From NCBI GenBank assembly GCA_007280825.1, contig QYQI01000156.1, positions 1 to 8,397 on the forward strand: 8,397 nucleotides of DNA, given 5' to 3'. Shown piece by piece: positions 1-5,840 of the stretch. The position numbers and the translations under genes were made by a program. The notes under the pieces were generated by a model, which was given only the letters and a program-made list of their open reading frames with translations, was not told where the DNA came from and ran no database searches. Positions within the stretch are counted from its first letter, which is position 1. The number at the start of each line of letters is the position of its first letter. The stretch is from Ignavibacteriales bacterium (GTDB lineage: Bacteria > Bacteroidota > Ignavibacteria > Ignavibacteriales > Melioribacteraceae).

Positions 1-1
1 A

Positions 2-1426
2 ACAGATGGTAAACCGATTGCTAAAGTTTTTCAAGCTTCAGAAAAAGATTATGACGAAATCGTATTGAAAGCACACGAGGCATTTAAATATTGGAGAACT
101 GTTCCAGCACCAAAACGTGGAGAAGTTGTCCGTCAGATCGGTTTGAAACTTAGAGAATATAAACAACCGCTTGGTACACTTGTTTCTTACGAAATGGGAA
201 AATCATTGCAGGAAGGATTAGGCGAAGTTCAAGAGATGATAGACATTTGTGATTTTGCTGTAGGACTCTCGCGCCAACTTTATGGGAACACAATGATGAG
301 TGAACGGGAAAATCATAGAATGTATGATCAATACCATCCGCTTGGAGTTGTTGGAATAATTACAGCGTTCAATTTCCCGGTTGCTGTATGGGCTTGGAAT
401 TCTGCTCTTGCAACCGTGTGCGGTGATTCTAATTTGTGGAAGCCATCTTCAAAAACTCCGCTTTGTGCAATTGCTGTTCAAAATATTTTAGCCGATGTAA
501 TTAAAGAAAATAATTTACCGGAAGGATTATTCTCTCTTATTATTGGAAAGGGTTCTACAATTGGAGAAAAGTTTTTGAATGATAAAAGAGTTCCTCTCAT
601 TTCATTAACCGGTTCAACTAATGTGGGCAAACATGCATCGGAAGTAATTGGAAAAAGATTTGGCAAAGCAATTCTTGAACTTGGCGGTAACAATGCAATT
701 ATCATGACAAAAAATGCTGATCTAAAACTTGCAGTGCCGGCTGTTGTTTTTGGAGCTGTAGGTACTGCCGGACAGCGATGTACATCAACGAGACGATTGA
801 TAGTTCACGAAGATATTTATGAAAAAGTAAAAGATATTTTGATAAATGCTTATAAAAGTTTAAAGATTGGAAATCCGCTTGATGGAAAAAATCATGTTGG
901 ACCTTTAATTGATAAAGGAGCTGTTGAAGAATTTAAGTTTGCGCTCAAACAAGTTGAGAAGGAAGGCGGTAAAATAATTTTTGGCGGAGAAGTTTTAAGT
1001 GGAAGCGGTTATGAATCAGGTTGTTATGTGAAACCAGCAATTGTTGAGGCAGAAAATAATTTTAAAATTGTTCAAGAAGAAACATTTGCACCTATACTCT
1101 ATTTAATTAAATATAAAGGTGATGTTCAAAACGCAATTGAAATACAAAACGGAGTTGTACAAGGTTTATCTTCTTCGATCTTTACAACCGATATGAGAGA
1201 AGCCGAAACATTTTTATCTCATTGGGGAAGTGATTGCGGAATCGCGAACGTGAATATCGGAACATCAGGTGCAGAGATCGGCGGTGCATTTGGTGGTGAA
1301 AAAGAAACGGGCGGTGGACGCGAATCCGGTTCCGATGCATGGAAACAATATATGAGGCGACAAACTAACACAATAAATTTTGGTACTAAACTTCCATTGG
1401 CACAAGGAATTAAGTTTGATCTATAA
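2..1426 (+). CDS. ALDH7-family aldehyde dehydrogenase (aminoadipate-semialdehyde dehydrogenase type), 5' partial
   Basis: The reading frame is open from base 2, so the gene begins outside the window. 474 residues are visible and about 30-40 N-terminal residues should be missing (the family is about 510 aa). The TTG at 65 is internal and is not a start. NAD(P)-dependent ALDH landmarks are all present: AFNFPV with the oxyanion Asn at residue 124 of the visible part, WKPSSKTPL for cofactor binding, the general base Glu226 in LELGGNN, the nucleophile Cys260 in GQRCT (the usual 34 residues after Glu), and QEETFAP. The C-terminal block GGAFGGEKETGGGRES, followed by the LAQGIKF ending, is the ALDH7/antiquitin signature. 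That family oxidises alpha-aminoadipate semialdehyde to aminoadipate in lysine breakdown and also acts on other aldehydes. It is a cytosolic enzyme. The physiological substrate here is inferred, since no other lysine-catabolism gene is in view. Confidence 0.93.
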   Translation, partial: TDGKPIAKVFQASEKDYDEIVLKAHEAFKYWRTVPAPKRGEVVRQIGLKLREYKQPLGTLVSYEMGKSLQEGLGEVQEMIDICDFAVGLSRQLYGNTMMSERENHRMYDQYHPLGVVGIITAFNFPVAVWAWNSALATVCGDSNLWKPSSKTPLCAIAVQNILADVIKENNLPEGLFSLIIGKGSTIGEKFLNDKRVPLISLTGSTNVGKHASEVIGKRFGKAILELGGNNAIIMTKNADLKLAVPAVVFGAVGTAGQRCTSTRRLIVHEDIYEKVKDILINAYKSLKIGNPLDGKNHVGPLIDKGAVEEFKFALKQVEKEGGKIIFGGEVLSGSGYESGCYVKPAIVEAENNFKIVQEETFAPILYLIKYKGDVQNAIEIQNGVVQGLSSSIFTTDMREAETFLSHWGSDCGIANVNIGTSGAEIGGAFGGEKETGGGRESGSDAWKQYMRRQTNTINFGTKLPLAQGIKFDL

Positions 1427-1453
1427 CGTGAGACGTGAAAGGTCAAACGTGAA
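1426..1453. repeat. Degenerate 7-bp tandem repeat after the ALDH gene
   Basis: Starting at the last base of the ALDH stop codon there are four consecutive 7-bp units. The units at 1426, 1433 and 1447 begin with ACGTGA; the third unit at 1440 is diverged (AGGTCAA). The ACGTGA starts are separated by 7 and 14 bp. The array does not encode anything visible. Its role is unknown; it resembles dispersed short tandem repeats found in the gaps of some bacterial genomes. Confidence 0.6.
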
Positions 1454-1474
1454 GGTGCATTAGCTTATTGTGAG

Positions 1475-1492
1475 GGTCGAATATATTCGACC
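1475..1492. repeat. 18-nt perfect palindrome in the ALDH-pdxJ gap
   Basis: The half-site GGTCGAATA is followed directly by its exact reverse complement. As RNA it could fold into a 7-bp stem with a TATA loop. No T-run follows on either side, so a Rho-independent terminator is not well supported. It could be a terminator of another kind for the ALDH transcript, a dimeric-regulator site upstream of pdxJ, or a dispersed palindromic repeat. Confidence 0.6.
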
Positions 1493-1496
1493 AGTG

Positions 1497-1510
1497 ATTC
1501 TGAATTCTGA
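1497..1510. repeat. Perfect 7-bp tandem duplication (ATTCTGA x2)
   Basis: ATTCTGA occurs twice back to back, 4 bp after the 18-nt palindrome. Together with the array at 1426-1453, this makes two 7-bp-periodic stretches in one gap of about 125 nt. Confidence 0.5.
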
Positions 1511-1523
1511 TTTCTTTATTTAT

Positions 1524-1531
1524 TAAATTTG
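1524..1531 (+). promoter_or_regulatory. Possible Bacteroidota-type -7 element upstream of pdxJ
   Basis: TAAATTTG matches the TAnnTTTG -7 consensus known from Bacteroidota sigma factors. No convincing TTTG -33 box is seen 19-23 bp upstream, only TTCTG-like sequence. If the element is real, transcription would begin close to 1538, leaving a leader of about 15 nt and favouring the ATG at 1553. It is a single short motif in AT-rich DNA and may be chance. Confidence 0.25.
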
Positions 1532-1540
1532 TAAAAAATG

Positions 1541-1548
1541 AAAGGTGA
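1541..1548 (+). promoter_or_regulatory. Ribosome binding site that decides the pdxJ start
   Basis: AAAGGTGA has its GGTG core 5 nt before the ATG at 1553. The in-frame ATG at 1538 has only an A-rich stretch before it and no Shine-Dalgarno-like sequence. This favours 1553 as the start. Confidence 0.6.
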
Positions 1549-1552
1549 TTCA

Positions 1553-2269
1553 ATGAGATTCTGTCTAAATGTTGATCACATTGCTACATTGCGAAATGCT
1601 CGCGGAGAAACACAACCCGATCCCGTAACTTTTGCTCTAATTGCAGAACAGTATGGTGTGGATGGAATTGTTGTTCATCTCCGTGAAGATAGAAGACACA
1701 TCAACGAACGCGATGTACGATTGCTTCGCGAACTTATCACTACAAAACTTGATCTTGAAATGGCTGCTGTGGATGAGATAATTAAAATTGCGTGTGATGT
1801 TCAACCCGAACTTACGACTCTTGTTCCTGAACGAAGACAAGAATTAACAACTGAAGGCGGAATAAGTGTTCTTGATGATATAAAAAATATCCGCACAACA
1901 ATTCAGAGATTACATGACGCAGAAATCTCTGTTTCTCTTTTTATTGAACCTGATATTAATCAAATTGATGCGGCGGCAGAAATTAATGCCGACTTTATTG
2001 AAATCCATACAGGGCATTATGCGAACGCTATTGGCGAGGAAGATATTTTTGATGAATTAGAACGTGTGCGTATTGCTGCTAAACATGCGAAAAAACTTGG
2101 TCTTGGTGTTAATGCGGGACACGGATTGAACTATAATAACATGAAAGAGTTTGTTGCAATTGCTGAAATTGATGAAGTAAGTATTGGCCATGCTGTTCTA
2201 GCACGCGCAGTTTTTGTGGGTGTTGAACAAGCGATAAAAGAAATGATTGCGTTGACAAGAATGAAATAA
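1553..2269 (+). CDS. pdxJ: Pyridoxine 5'-phosphate synthase PdxJ
   Basis: PdxJ condenses 1-deoxy-D-xylulose 5-phosphate with 3-amino-2-oxopropyl phosphate to give pyridoxine 5'-phosphate. This is the ring-closing step of the DXP-dependent vitamin B6 pathway, in the cytosol, on a TIM-barrel octamer. The product is 238 aa, close to the family norm. It opens with NVDHIATLRNARG, then has VHLREDRRHI (His42), LEMA (Glu69), VPERRQELTTEGG, FIEIHTG and VNAGHGL (His190). These three residues sit exactly 3 positions before the E. coli catalytic His45, Glu72 and His193 as I remember them. The start at 1553 is preferred over the in-frame ATG at 1538 because of the Shine-Dalgarno sequence at 1541-1548 and because MRFCLNVDH fits the family N-terminus. 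No other B6 gene is adjacent. The gene is followed by its own terminator, so it is probably transcribed alone. Confidence 0.96.
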   Translation: MRFCLNVDHIATLRNARGETQPDPVTFALIAEQYGVDGIVVHLREDRRHINERDVRLLRELITTKLDLEMAAVDEIIKIACDVQPELTTLVPERRQELTTEGGISVLDDIKNIRTTIQRLHDAEISVSLFIEPDINQIDAAAEINADFIEIHTGHYANAIGEEDIFDELERVRIAAKHAKKLGLGVNAGHGLNYNNMKEFVAIAEIDEVSIGHAVLARAVFVGVEQAIKEMIALTRMK

Positions 2270-2279
2270 GAATTTATTG

Positions 2280-2305
2280 AAACCGATGAATCGGTTTTTA
2301 TATTT
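2280..2305 (+). terminator. Rho-independent terminator of pdxJ
   Basis: AAACCGAT (2280-2287) pairs with ATCGGTTT (2290-2297). The stem is 7-8 bp with a very small loop and leads directly into a T-rich tail (TTTTTATATTT). It begins 11 nt after the pdxJ stop codon. This is the cleanest intrinsic terminator in the window. Confidence 0.8.
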
Positions 2306-2320
2306 ATTCATGCATTCATA

Positions 2321-2348
2321 TCAGACCATAGATTAATCTATGGTCTGA
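2321..2348. repeat. 28-nt perfect palindrome between pdxJ and the TIGR02757 gene
   Basis: TCAGACCATAGATT is followed immediately by its exact reverse complement. As RNA it would form a 12-bp stem with a TTAA loop; as DNA it is a fully symmetric site. No T-run follows on the + strand. It lies 16 nt beyond the pdxJ terminator and 39 nt before the next start codon. Possible roles are a second transcription stop, a dimeric-regulator operator, or a dispersed palindromic repeat. Confidence 0.75.
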
Positions 2349-2387
2349 CAATTTCGTTTAGAACAAATAAGAAAGTAAGATAACATT

Positions 2388-3182
2388 TTGTCTTTATCAC
2401 AAAAAGAAATTTTGCTCAAGAAAAAGTTAGATCATCATTATAAATATTTCGATAGCAGTAAAATCTCTCCGGATCCTTTAGAATTCCCGCGCAGATATAA
2501 AAATTATTATGATGTGGAAATCTCAGCATTTATCTCATCTGTCTTTGCGTATGGAAATGTAAAACAAATTATCAACGCACTCGGAAAAATTCATGGACTA
2601 ATGGATAATCAACCGAATAGGTTTGTAGCGGATTATTCTTTCGAAAACGGGATGAAATTATTTCGTTCAATTAAGCACCGTTTCTATACAAGCGAAGACA
2701 TTGCAAATTTATTTTTTGCTCTGAATTATATTTACAGCAATTACGGTTCATTAAAATATTTCTTTCTCCTTTACTACTTCGAAAAAGATTTGAATCTCAA
2801 GAATGCAATATCATTTTTCTCACAACACTTTTTGGATATTATTTCAAAGAAGGGAAGAATAACACATGGGATTAAATTTATGTTTCCTGATCCTTATAAA
2901 GGAAGCGCATGTAAAAGAATGAATTTGTTCTTGAGATGGATGATACGTAAAGATGAACTTGATCTTGGATTATGGGCGGAGATCCCTCCTGATAAACTTG
3001 TAATCCCTGTAGATACACATGTAGCAAAGATTTGTACAAAACTTAAACTCACTAAACAAAAAACAGTAACATGGAAGATGGCTGAAGAAATAACCGAAAG
3101 ATTAAGAAAGTTTGATCCTTGCGATCCGGTAAAATATGATTTTGCAATTTGCCACATTGGAATGAGGAAACTGAATTTTTGA
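2388..3182 (+). CDS. TIGR02757 (DUF2400) family protein, HhH-GPD-like
   Basis: 264 aa, matching the family in length and sequence: an N-terminal DPLEFPRRY / DVEISAFISSVFAYGNVKQI segment, a middle KHRFYTSEDI region, then CKRMNLFLRWMIRKD, IPVDTHVAKI and a KFDPCDPVKYDFAI tail. The biochemical function of this family is not known to me. The C-terminal half looks like the HhH-GPD/endonuclease III glycosylase core: PVDTHVAKICTKL (Asp209) resembles the catalytic-Asp segment VDTHxxRxxxR, and GSACKR (Lys176) sits about where the HhH lysine would be. That relationship is inference. The TTG at 2388 is the most upstream start and gives the family's usual length. The Shine-Dalgarno is weak, and the TTG at 2412 is an alternative. 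Isolated by a terminator upstream and a repeat-filled gap downstream, it is probably expressed alone. Confidence 0.87.
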   Translation: MSLSQKEILLKKKLDHHYKYFDSSKISPDPLEFPRRYKNYYDVEISAFISSVFAYGNVKQIINALGKIHGLMDNQPNRFVADYSFENGMKLFRSIKHRFYTSEDIANLFFALNYIYSNYGSLKYFFLLYYFEKDLNLKNAISFFSQHFLDIISKKGRITHGIKFMFPDPYKGSACKRMNLFLRWMIRKDELDLGLWAEIPPDKLVIPVDTHVAKICTKLKLTKQKTVTWKMAEEITERLRKFDPCDPVKYDFAICHIGMRKLNF

Positions 3183-3294
3183 ATTGAGAATTTAGAATTG
3201 CGAATGGAGAATTATTCAATTAACATAAATAAGTCTTTTAGCCATTTCATTTAGAATTTAATTTGCAATTCTCAATTCACAATTACTGAATAAT
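3181..3294. repeat. Composite repeat: two opposed 7-bp arrays forming an imperfect inverted repeat
   Basis: From 3181, overlapping the last two bases of the upstream stop codon, five consecutive 7-bp units all begin with GAAT (3181, 3188, 3195, 3202, 3209). From about 3261 to 3294 the same type of unit runs in reverse orientation (AATTCTC, AATTCAC and similar, also at 7-bp steps). GAATTGAGAATT (3181-3192) is the exact reverse complement of 3267-3278, and ATTATTCA (3211-3218) of 3287-3294, so the whole element can fold back on itself around an AT-rich centre (about 3219-3260). No coding potential is seen. It may be a dispersed intergenic repeat. Confidence 0.7.
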
Positions 3295-3298
3295 GATG

Positions 3299-3327
3299 TT
3301 GCTCGGTTATTTATTCATATTTATATT
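3299..3327 (+). promoter_or_regulatory. Weak sigma70-like promoter candidate for the OPT gene
   Basis: TTGCTC (3299-3304) and TATATT (3322-3327) are separated by 17 bp. The -10 matches 5 of 6 consensus bases and the -35 only 3 of 6. It lies 74 bp before the OPT start in otherwise featureless AT-rich DNA (3295-3401). A promoter is expected somewhere in this gap, but this exact site is a guess. Confidence 0.22.
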
Positions 3328-3401
3328 AGCCAATGCATTATGAAATAGTTTTCAAATGATCTTCACTAAATAAACTACATCACCATTTACAGGAGAAAAA
3401 T

Positions 3402-5402
3402 ATGGCGGAACAAAAGAAACATGTTCCATTTGTTTCATCAGAAACAAACATGGCAGAATTCACATTGCGTGCTCTTGTGATCGGGCTTGTTCTTGCGGTT
3501 GTTCTAGGTGCAGCAAATGCTTACTTAGGGTTGAAAGCCGGAATGACAATTGCCGCAACGTATCCTGCCGCTGTGATTGGAATGGCAATCATTAAACTTT
3601 TCAAAGGAACCATACTTGAGGAAAATTTTGCTCGTACAGTTGGTTCAATAGGAGAATCAATTGCTGCAGGTGCAATTTTTACATTACCTGCTTTTTTTAT
3701 AGCCGGAATTTGGAATCCGTTCTTTACTCCTGGTAATTATGTTCTGTCTGCCGCAATAATGATGGCAGGCGGTGTTCTAGGAATTATGTTTGTTGCATTG
3801 TTACGAAGAGTTATGGTGGAGGATATTGAACTTCCTTTTCCAGAATCTGTTGCTGCTGCAGAAATACATAAAGCTGGTCGTCACGGCGGAACCGGCTCAA
3901 AATTTTTATTTGGTGCAATGGGTTTCGGTGCTGCTATTCAAGCATTAGGTCAATTTAGATTATTTGCTACCAGTGCTGATGGACTGATCTCTTTAAGTAA
4001 AGGAAATATATTATTCCGTTCTCCGGATGTAAGTCCTGCCTATATGGGTGTTGGTTATATTATTGGTCCACGTTTAGCCGCCTTGAACTTTAGTGGTGGT
4101 GTTCTTGCATGGGGTTTATTAGCTCCACTTATTACTTATTTCAAATTTGGATCTATTCTACCAAATGGTGAAGCTGCATGGTTAGCAGCTTTTGGTCATG
4201 AAACTGTTGTTCCAAAAATTTTTGATTGGACTACAACTATTGTTCAAGTTTGGAAAAGTTATGTAAGACCAATTGCCATTGGTGGAATGTTAGTTGGTGC
4301 TGCATTTACATTATGGAGAATGAGAAAAAATTTAATAACTGGAATTTCACGCTCGATAGGTGATGTTAAAAAAGCTGCCGCCGGAGAGCATGTTGTTGAT
4401 AGAATAGAAAAAGATATTTCATTTAAATGGATTGTTATTGGAATTCTTTTAACCGGTGTTGCTACATTTTTTATTTATAATTATTTCGCACAAAATATTT
4501 TAGCAGCTTTGGTTGCAACCATAGTAATGATTGTTGCCGGATTTTTCTTTGCGGCTGTATCAGGTTATCTTGTTGGCATTATTGGTTCATCAAATAATCC
4601 GATAAGCGGACTTACACTTTCAACATTAGTAATAGCAGCATTATTAATGGTTGCTCTCGGTATGAAAGGAGTTCAAGGTGTGGCAGCGGTACTTGGAGTT
4701 GCGGCGGTTGTTTGTGTTGCTGCTGCTGTTGCCGGTGAAATGCTTCAAGACCTTAAAGCCGGGCATATTCTTGGCGGTACTCCCTGGAAAATGCAAGTTG
4801 GTGATCTTATCGGTGTAGCTGTTGCTGCAGCAGTTATGTTCATACCACTAATTATTTTACATGAAGGTGATATAAAAATGGGCGGAACAGGATTTGGCGG
4901 AGAACATCTTCCTGCGCCTCAAGCTAGTTTGATGGCAATTCTTTCTAAAGGAATTGTTTCCGGAAATATGGAATGGATCTTAATATTTACGGGAATGTTA
5001 ATGGGTGTCGGATTCATTATGATGAACATCAAAAGTCCAATGTTGGTAAGTGTTGGTATGTATCTTCCTTTAGGAACAACATTTGCGATTTTTCTTGGTG
5101 GTTTGATAAAAGGAGTTGTTGAAAAAGTAAATGCGAAAAAACAATTTAATGATGCACAAAAATCAAGAGTAGAAAATAACGGAATATTGATAGCAGCGGG
5201 ATTAATTGCAGGGGAAGCGTTAATTGGGCTTCTGTTTGCCGGGTTGGCGTTTTTTGAAATCCCTGTCTTTCATATTTTTGAAGTGCCAAGTTTCTATGTA
5301 AGCTTATTAGTATTTGCTTTGATAGCATGGCTGCTGATCAGAATTCCTGTGAAGAATGCAGGTAAACCGGATGATCCTGCACCTCCTCAAGTTTCTATGT
5401 AA
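3402..5402 (+). CDS. OPT-family oligopeptide transporter
   Basis: A 666-aa polytopic inner-membrane protein of the oligopeptide transporter (OPT) superfamily, bacterial branch. Characterised OPT members are cation-coupled importers of oligopeptides, glutathione-type peptides or metal chelates; the substrate here cannot be read from sequence. After a soluble N-terminus (1-18) come many hydrophobic segments, for example about 21-45, 49-67, 84-104, 113-134, 231-248, 289-306, 341-362, 365-395, 404-421, 424-446, 466-486, 523-541, 546-575, 594-620 and 630-648. Family landmarks include NAYLGLKAGMTIAATYPAAV near the N-terminus, SIGESIAAGAIFTLPA (82-97), PFPESVAAAEI (145-155), GSSNNPISGLT (395-405) and the loop DLKAGHILGGTPWK (450-463). 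AGGAGA at 3391-3396 is a strong Shine-Dalgarno 5 nt before the ATG. The PqqD-like and dipeptidase genes downstream suggest peptide import. Confidence 0.92.
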   Translation: MAEQKKHVPFVSSETNMAEFTLRALVIGLVLAVVLGAANAYLGLKAGMTIAATYPAAVIGMAIIKLFKGTILEENFARTVGSIGESIAAGAIFTLPAFFIAGIWNPFFTPGNYVLSAAIMMAGGVLGIMFVALLRRVMVEDIELPFPESVAAAEIHKAGRHGGTGSKFLFGAMGFGAAIQALGQFRLFATSADGLISLSKGNILFRSPDVSPAYMGVGYIIGPRLAALNFSGGVLAWGLLAPLITYFKFGSILPNGEAAWLAAFGHETVVPKIFDWTTTIVQVWKSYVRPIAIGGMLVGAAFTLWRMRKNLITGISRSIGDVKKAAAGEHVVDRIEKDISFKWIVIGILLTGVATFFIYNYFAQNILAALVATIVMIVAGFFFAAVSGYLVGIIGSSNNPISGLTLSTLVIAALLMVALGMKGVQGVAAVLGVAAVVCVAAAVAGEMLQDLKAGHILGGTPWKMQVGDLIGVAVAAAVMFIPLIILHEGDIKMGGTGFGGEHLPAPQASLMAILSKGIVSGNMEWILIFTGMLMGVGFIMMNIKSPMLVSVGMYLPLGTTFAIFLGGLIKGVVEKVNAKKQFNDAQKSRVENNGILIAAGLIAGEALIGLLFAGLAFFEIPVFHIFEVPSFYVSLLVFALIAWLLIRIPVKNAGKPDDPAPPQVSM

Positions 5403-5409
5403 CTTTTAT

Positions 5410-5437
5410 AATGTCCCGATTGTATAATCGGGACATT
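5410..5437 (+). terminator. 12-bp stem-loop after the OPT gene; possible terminator or attenuator
   Basis: AATGTCCCGATT (5410-5421) pairs perfectly with 5426-5437 across a GTAT loop. The tail is TAATTTCC, so the U-tract is poor. It starts 8 nt after the OPT stop codon and ends 20 nt before the next ATG. It could end most OPT transcripts, act as a partial terminator that lowers downstream expression, or protect the mRNA 3' end. Confidence 0.55.
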
Positions 5438-5457
5438 TAATTTCCTTAAGGAACTCT

Positions 5458-5838
5458 ATGCAGGTAAGTTTTTCCGAAAGAAGAAGAATATTAAAAGGTG
5501 CGAACTATTTGGAACTCACTCCTTTAAGATTGCACAAGGAAGAAGTTTCAGAAGAAAATTTAGTTACAGTTCTAATTCCAAAATTTCAGAATAGATTTGT
5601 TGTACGATTCATTGTCCCCAAATTAAAATCAGATGTATTCAAATTAAAATTAGATGAGCTCGGCTCAGCAGTTTGGTTATCGGTTGACGGGAAAAAGACA
5701 GTAGATCAAATAGCAAAACAACTTCTGAAAAAGTTTGGTGAGAAAATTGAACCTGTTAATGAAAGATTAACAAGATTTTTAACCGGACTTTATGAACAGC
5801 GTCTAATTACATTCCAAGAGATAAATAAAGGAGATTAA
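5458..5838 (+). CDS. PqqD-like (RRE-fold) small protein
   Basis: 126 aa. The C-terminal half (about 62-120) has the PqqD-family pattern: LDELGSAVW (65-73), then DGKKTVDQIAKQLLKKFG, then an amphipathic helix and a final LYEQRLITF. PqqD domains are small winged-helix-like folds that bind peptide precursors in PQQ and other RiPP pathways (the RiPP recognition element), but many stand-alone members have no known role. The N-terminal half (1-60) is basic and contains VTVLIPKFQNRFVVRFIVPKLK, typical of the longer Bacteroidota-type proteins as I remember them. No radical SAM enzyme or precursor peptide is visible nearby, so PQQ synthesis is not supported. AAGGA at 5448-5452 precedes the ATG by 5 nt. 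Only 2 nt separate its stop codon from the dipeptidase start, so the two are probably co-translated. Confidence 0.78.
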   Translation: MQVSFSERRRILKGANYLELTPLRLHKEEVSEENLVTVLIPKFQNRFVVRFIVPKLKSDVFKLKLDELGSAVWLSVDGKKTVDQIAKQLLKKFGEKIEPVNERLTRFLTGLYEQRLITFQEINKGD

Positions 5839-5840
5839 CT

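Noticed and set aside
65..67. TTG as start of the aldehyde dehydrogenase
   Set aside because: The frame is open back to base 2 and encodes ALDH-like sequence upstream (TDGKPIAKVFQASEKDYDE), so the real start lies outside the window.
478..1446. Open frames on the - strand opposite the ALDH gene
   Set aside because: Short, with no recognisable protein motif, and wholly opposite a strongly conserved dehydrogenase.
1538..1540. ATG as start of pdxJ
   Set aside because: It has no Shine-Dalgarno sequence, adds five residues not typical of the family, and the ATG at 1553 has a well-placed AAAGGTGA.
3181..3294. CRISPR array
   Set aside because: The units are 7 bp and contiguous without spacers, and the two halves are in opposite orientation. 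No cas gene is present.
3183..3401. Small ORF, tRNA or riboswitch in the largest gap
   Set aside because: No reading frame of useful length with a ribosome binding site, no cloverleaf and no recognisable riboswitch core were seen; the first half is repeat and the rest is plain AT-rich sequence.
5458..5838. PQQ cofactor biosynthesis locus
   Set aside because: Only a PqqD-like domain is present; no PqqA, PqqB, PqqC or PqqE gene is visible, and the neighbours are peptide genes.
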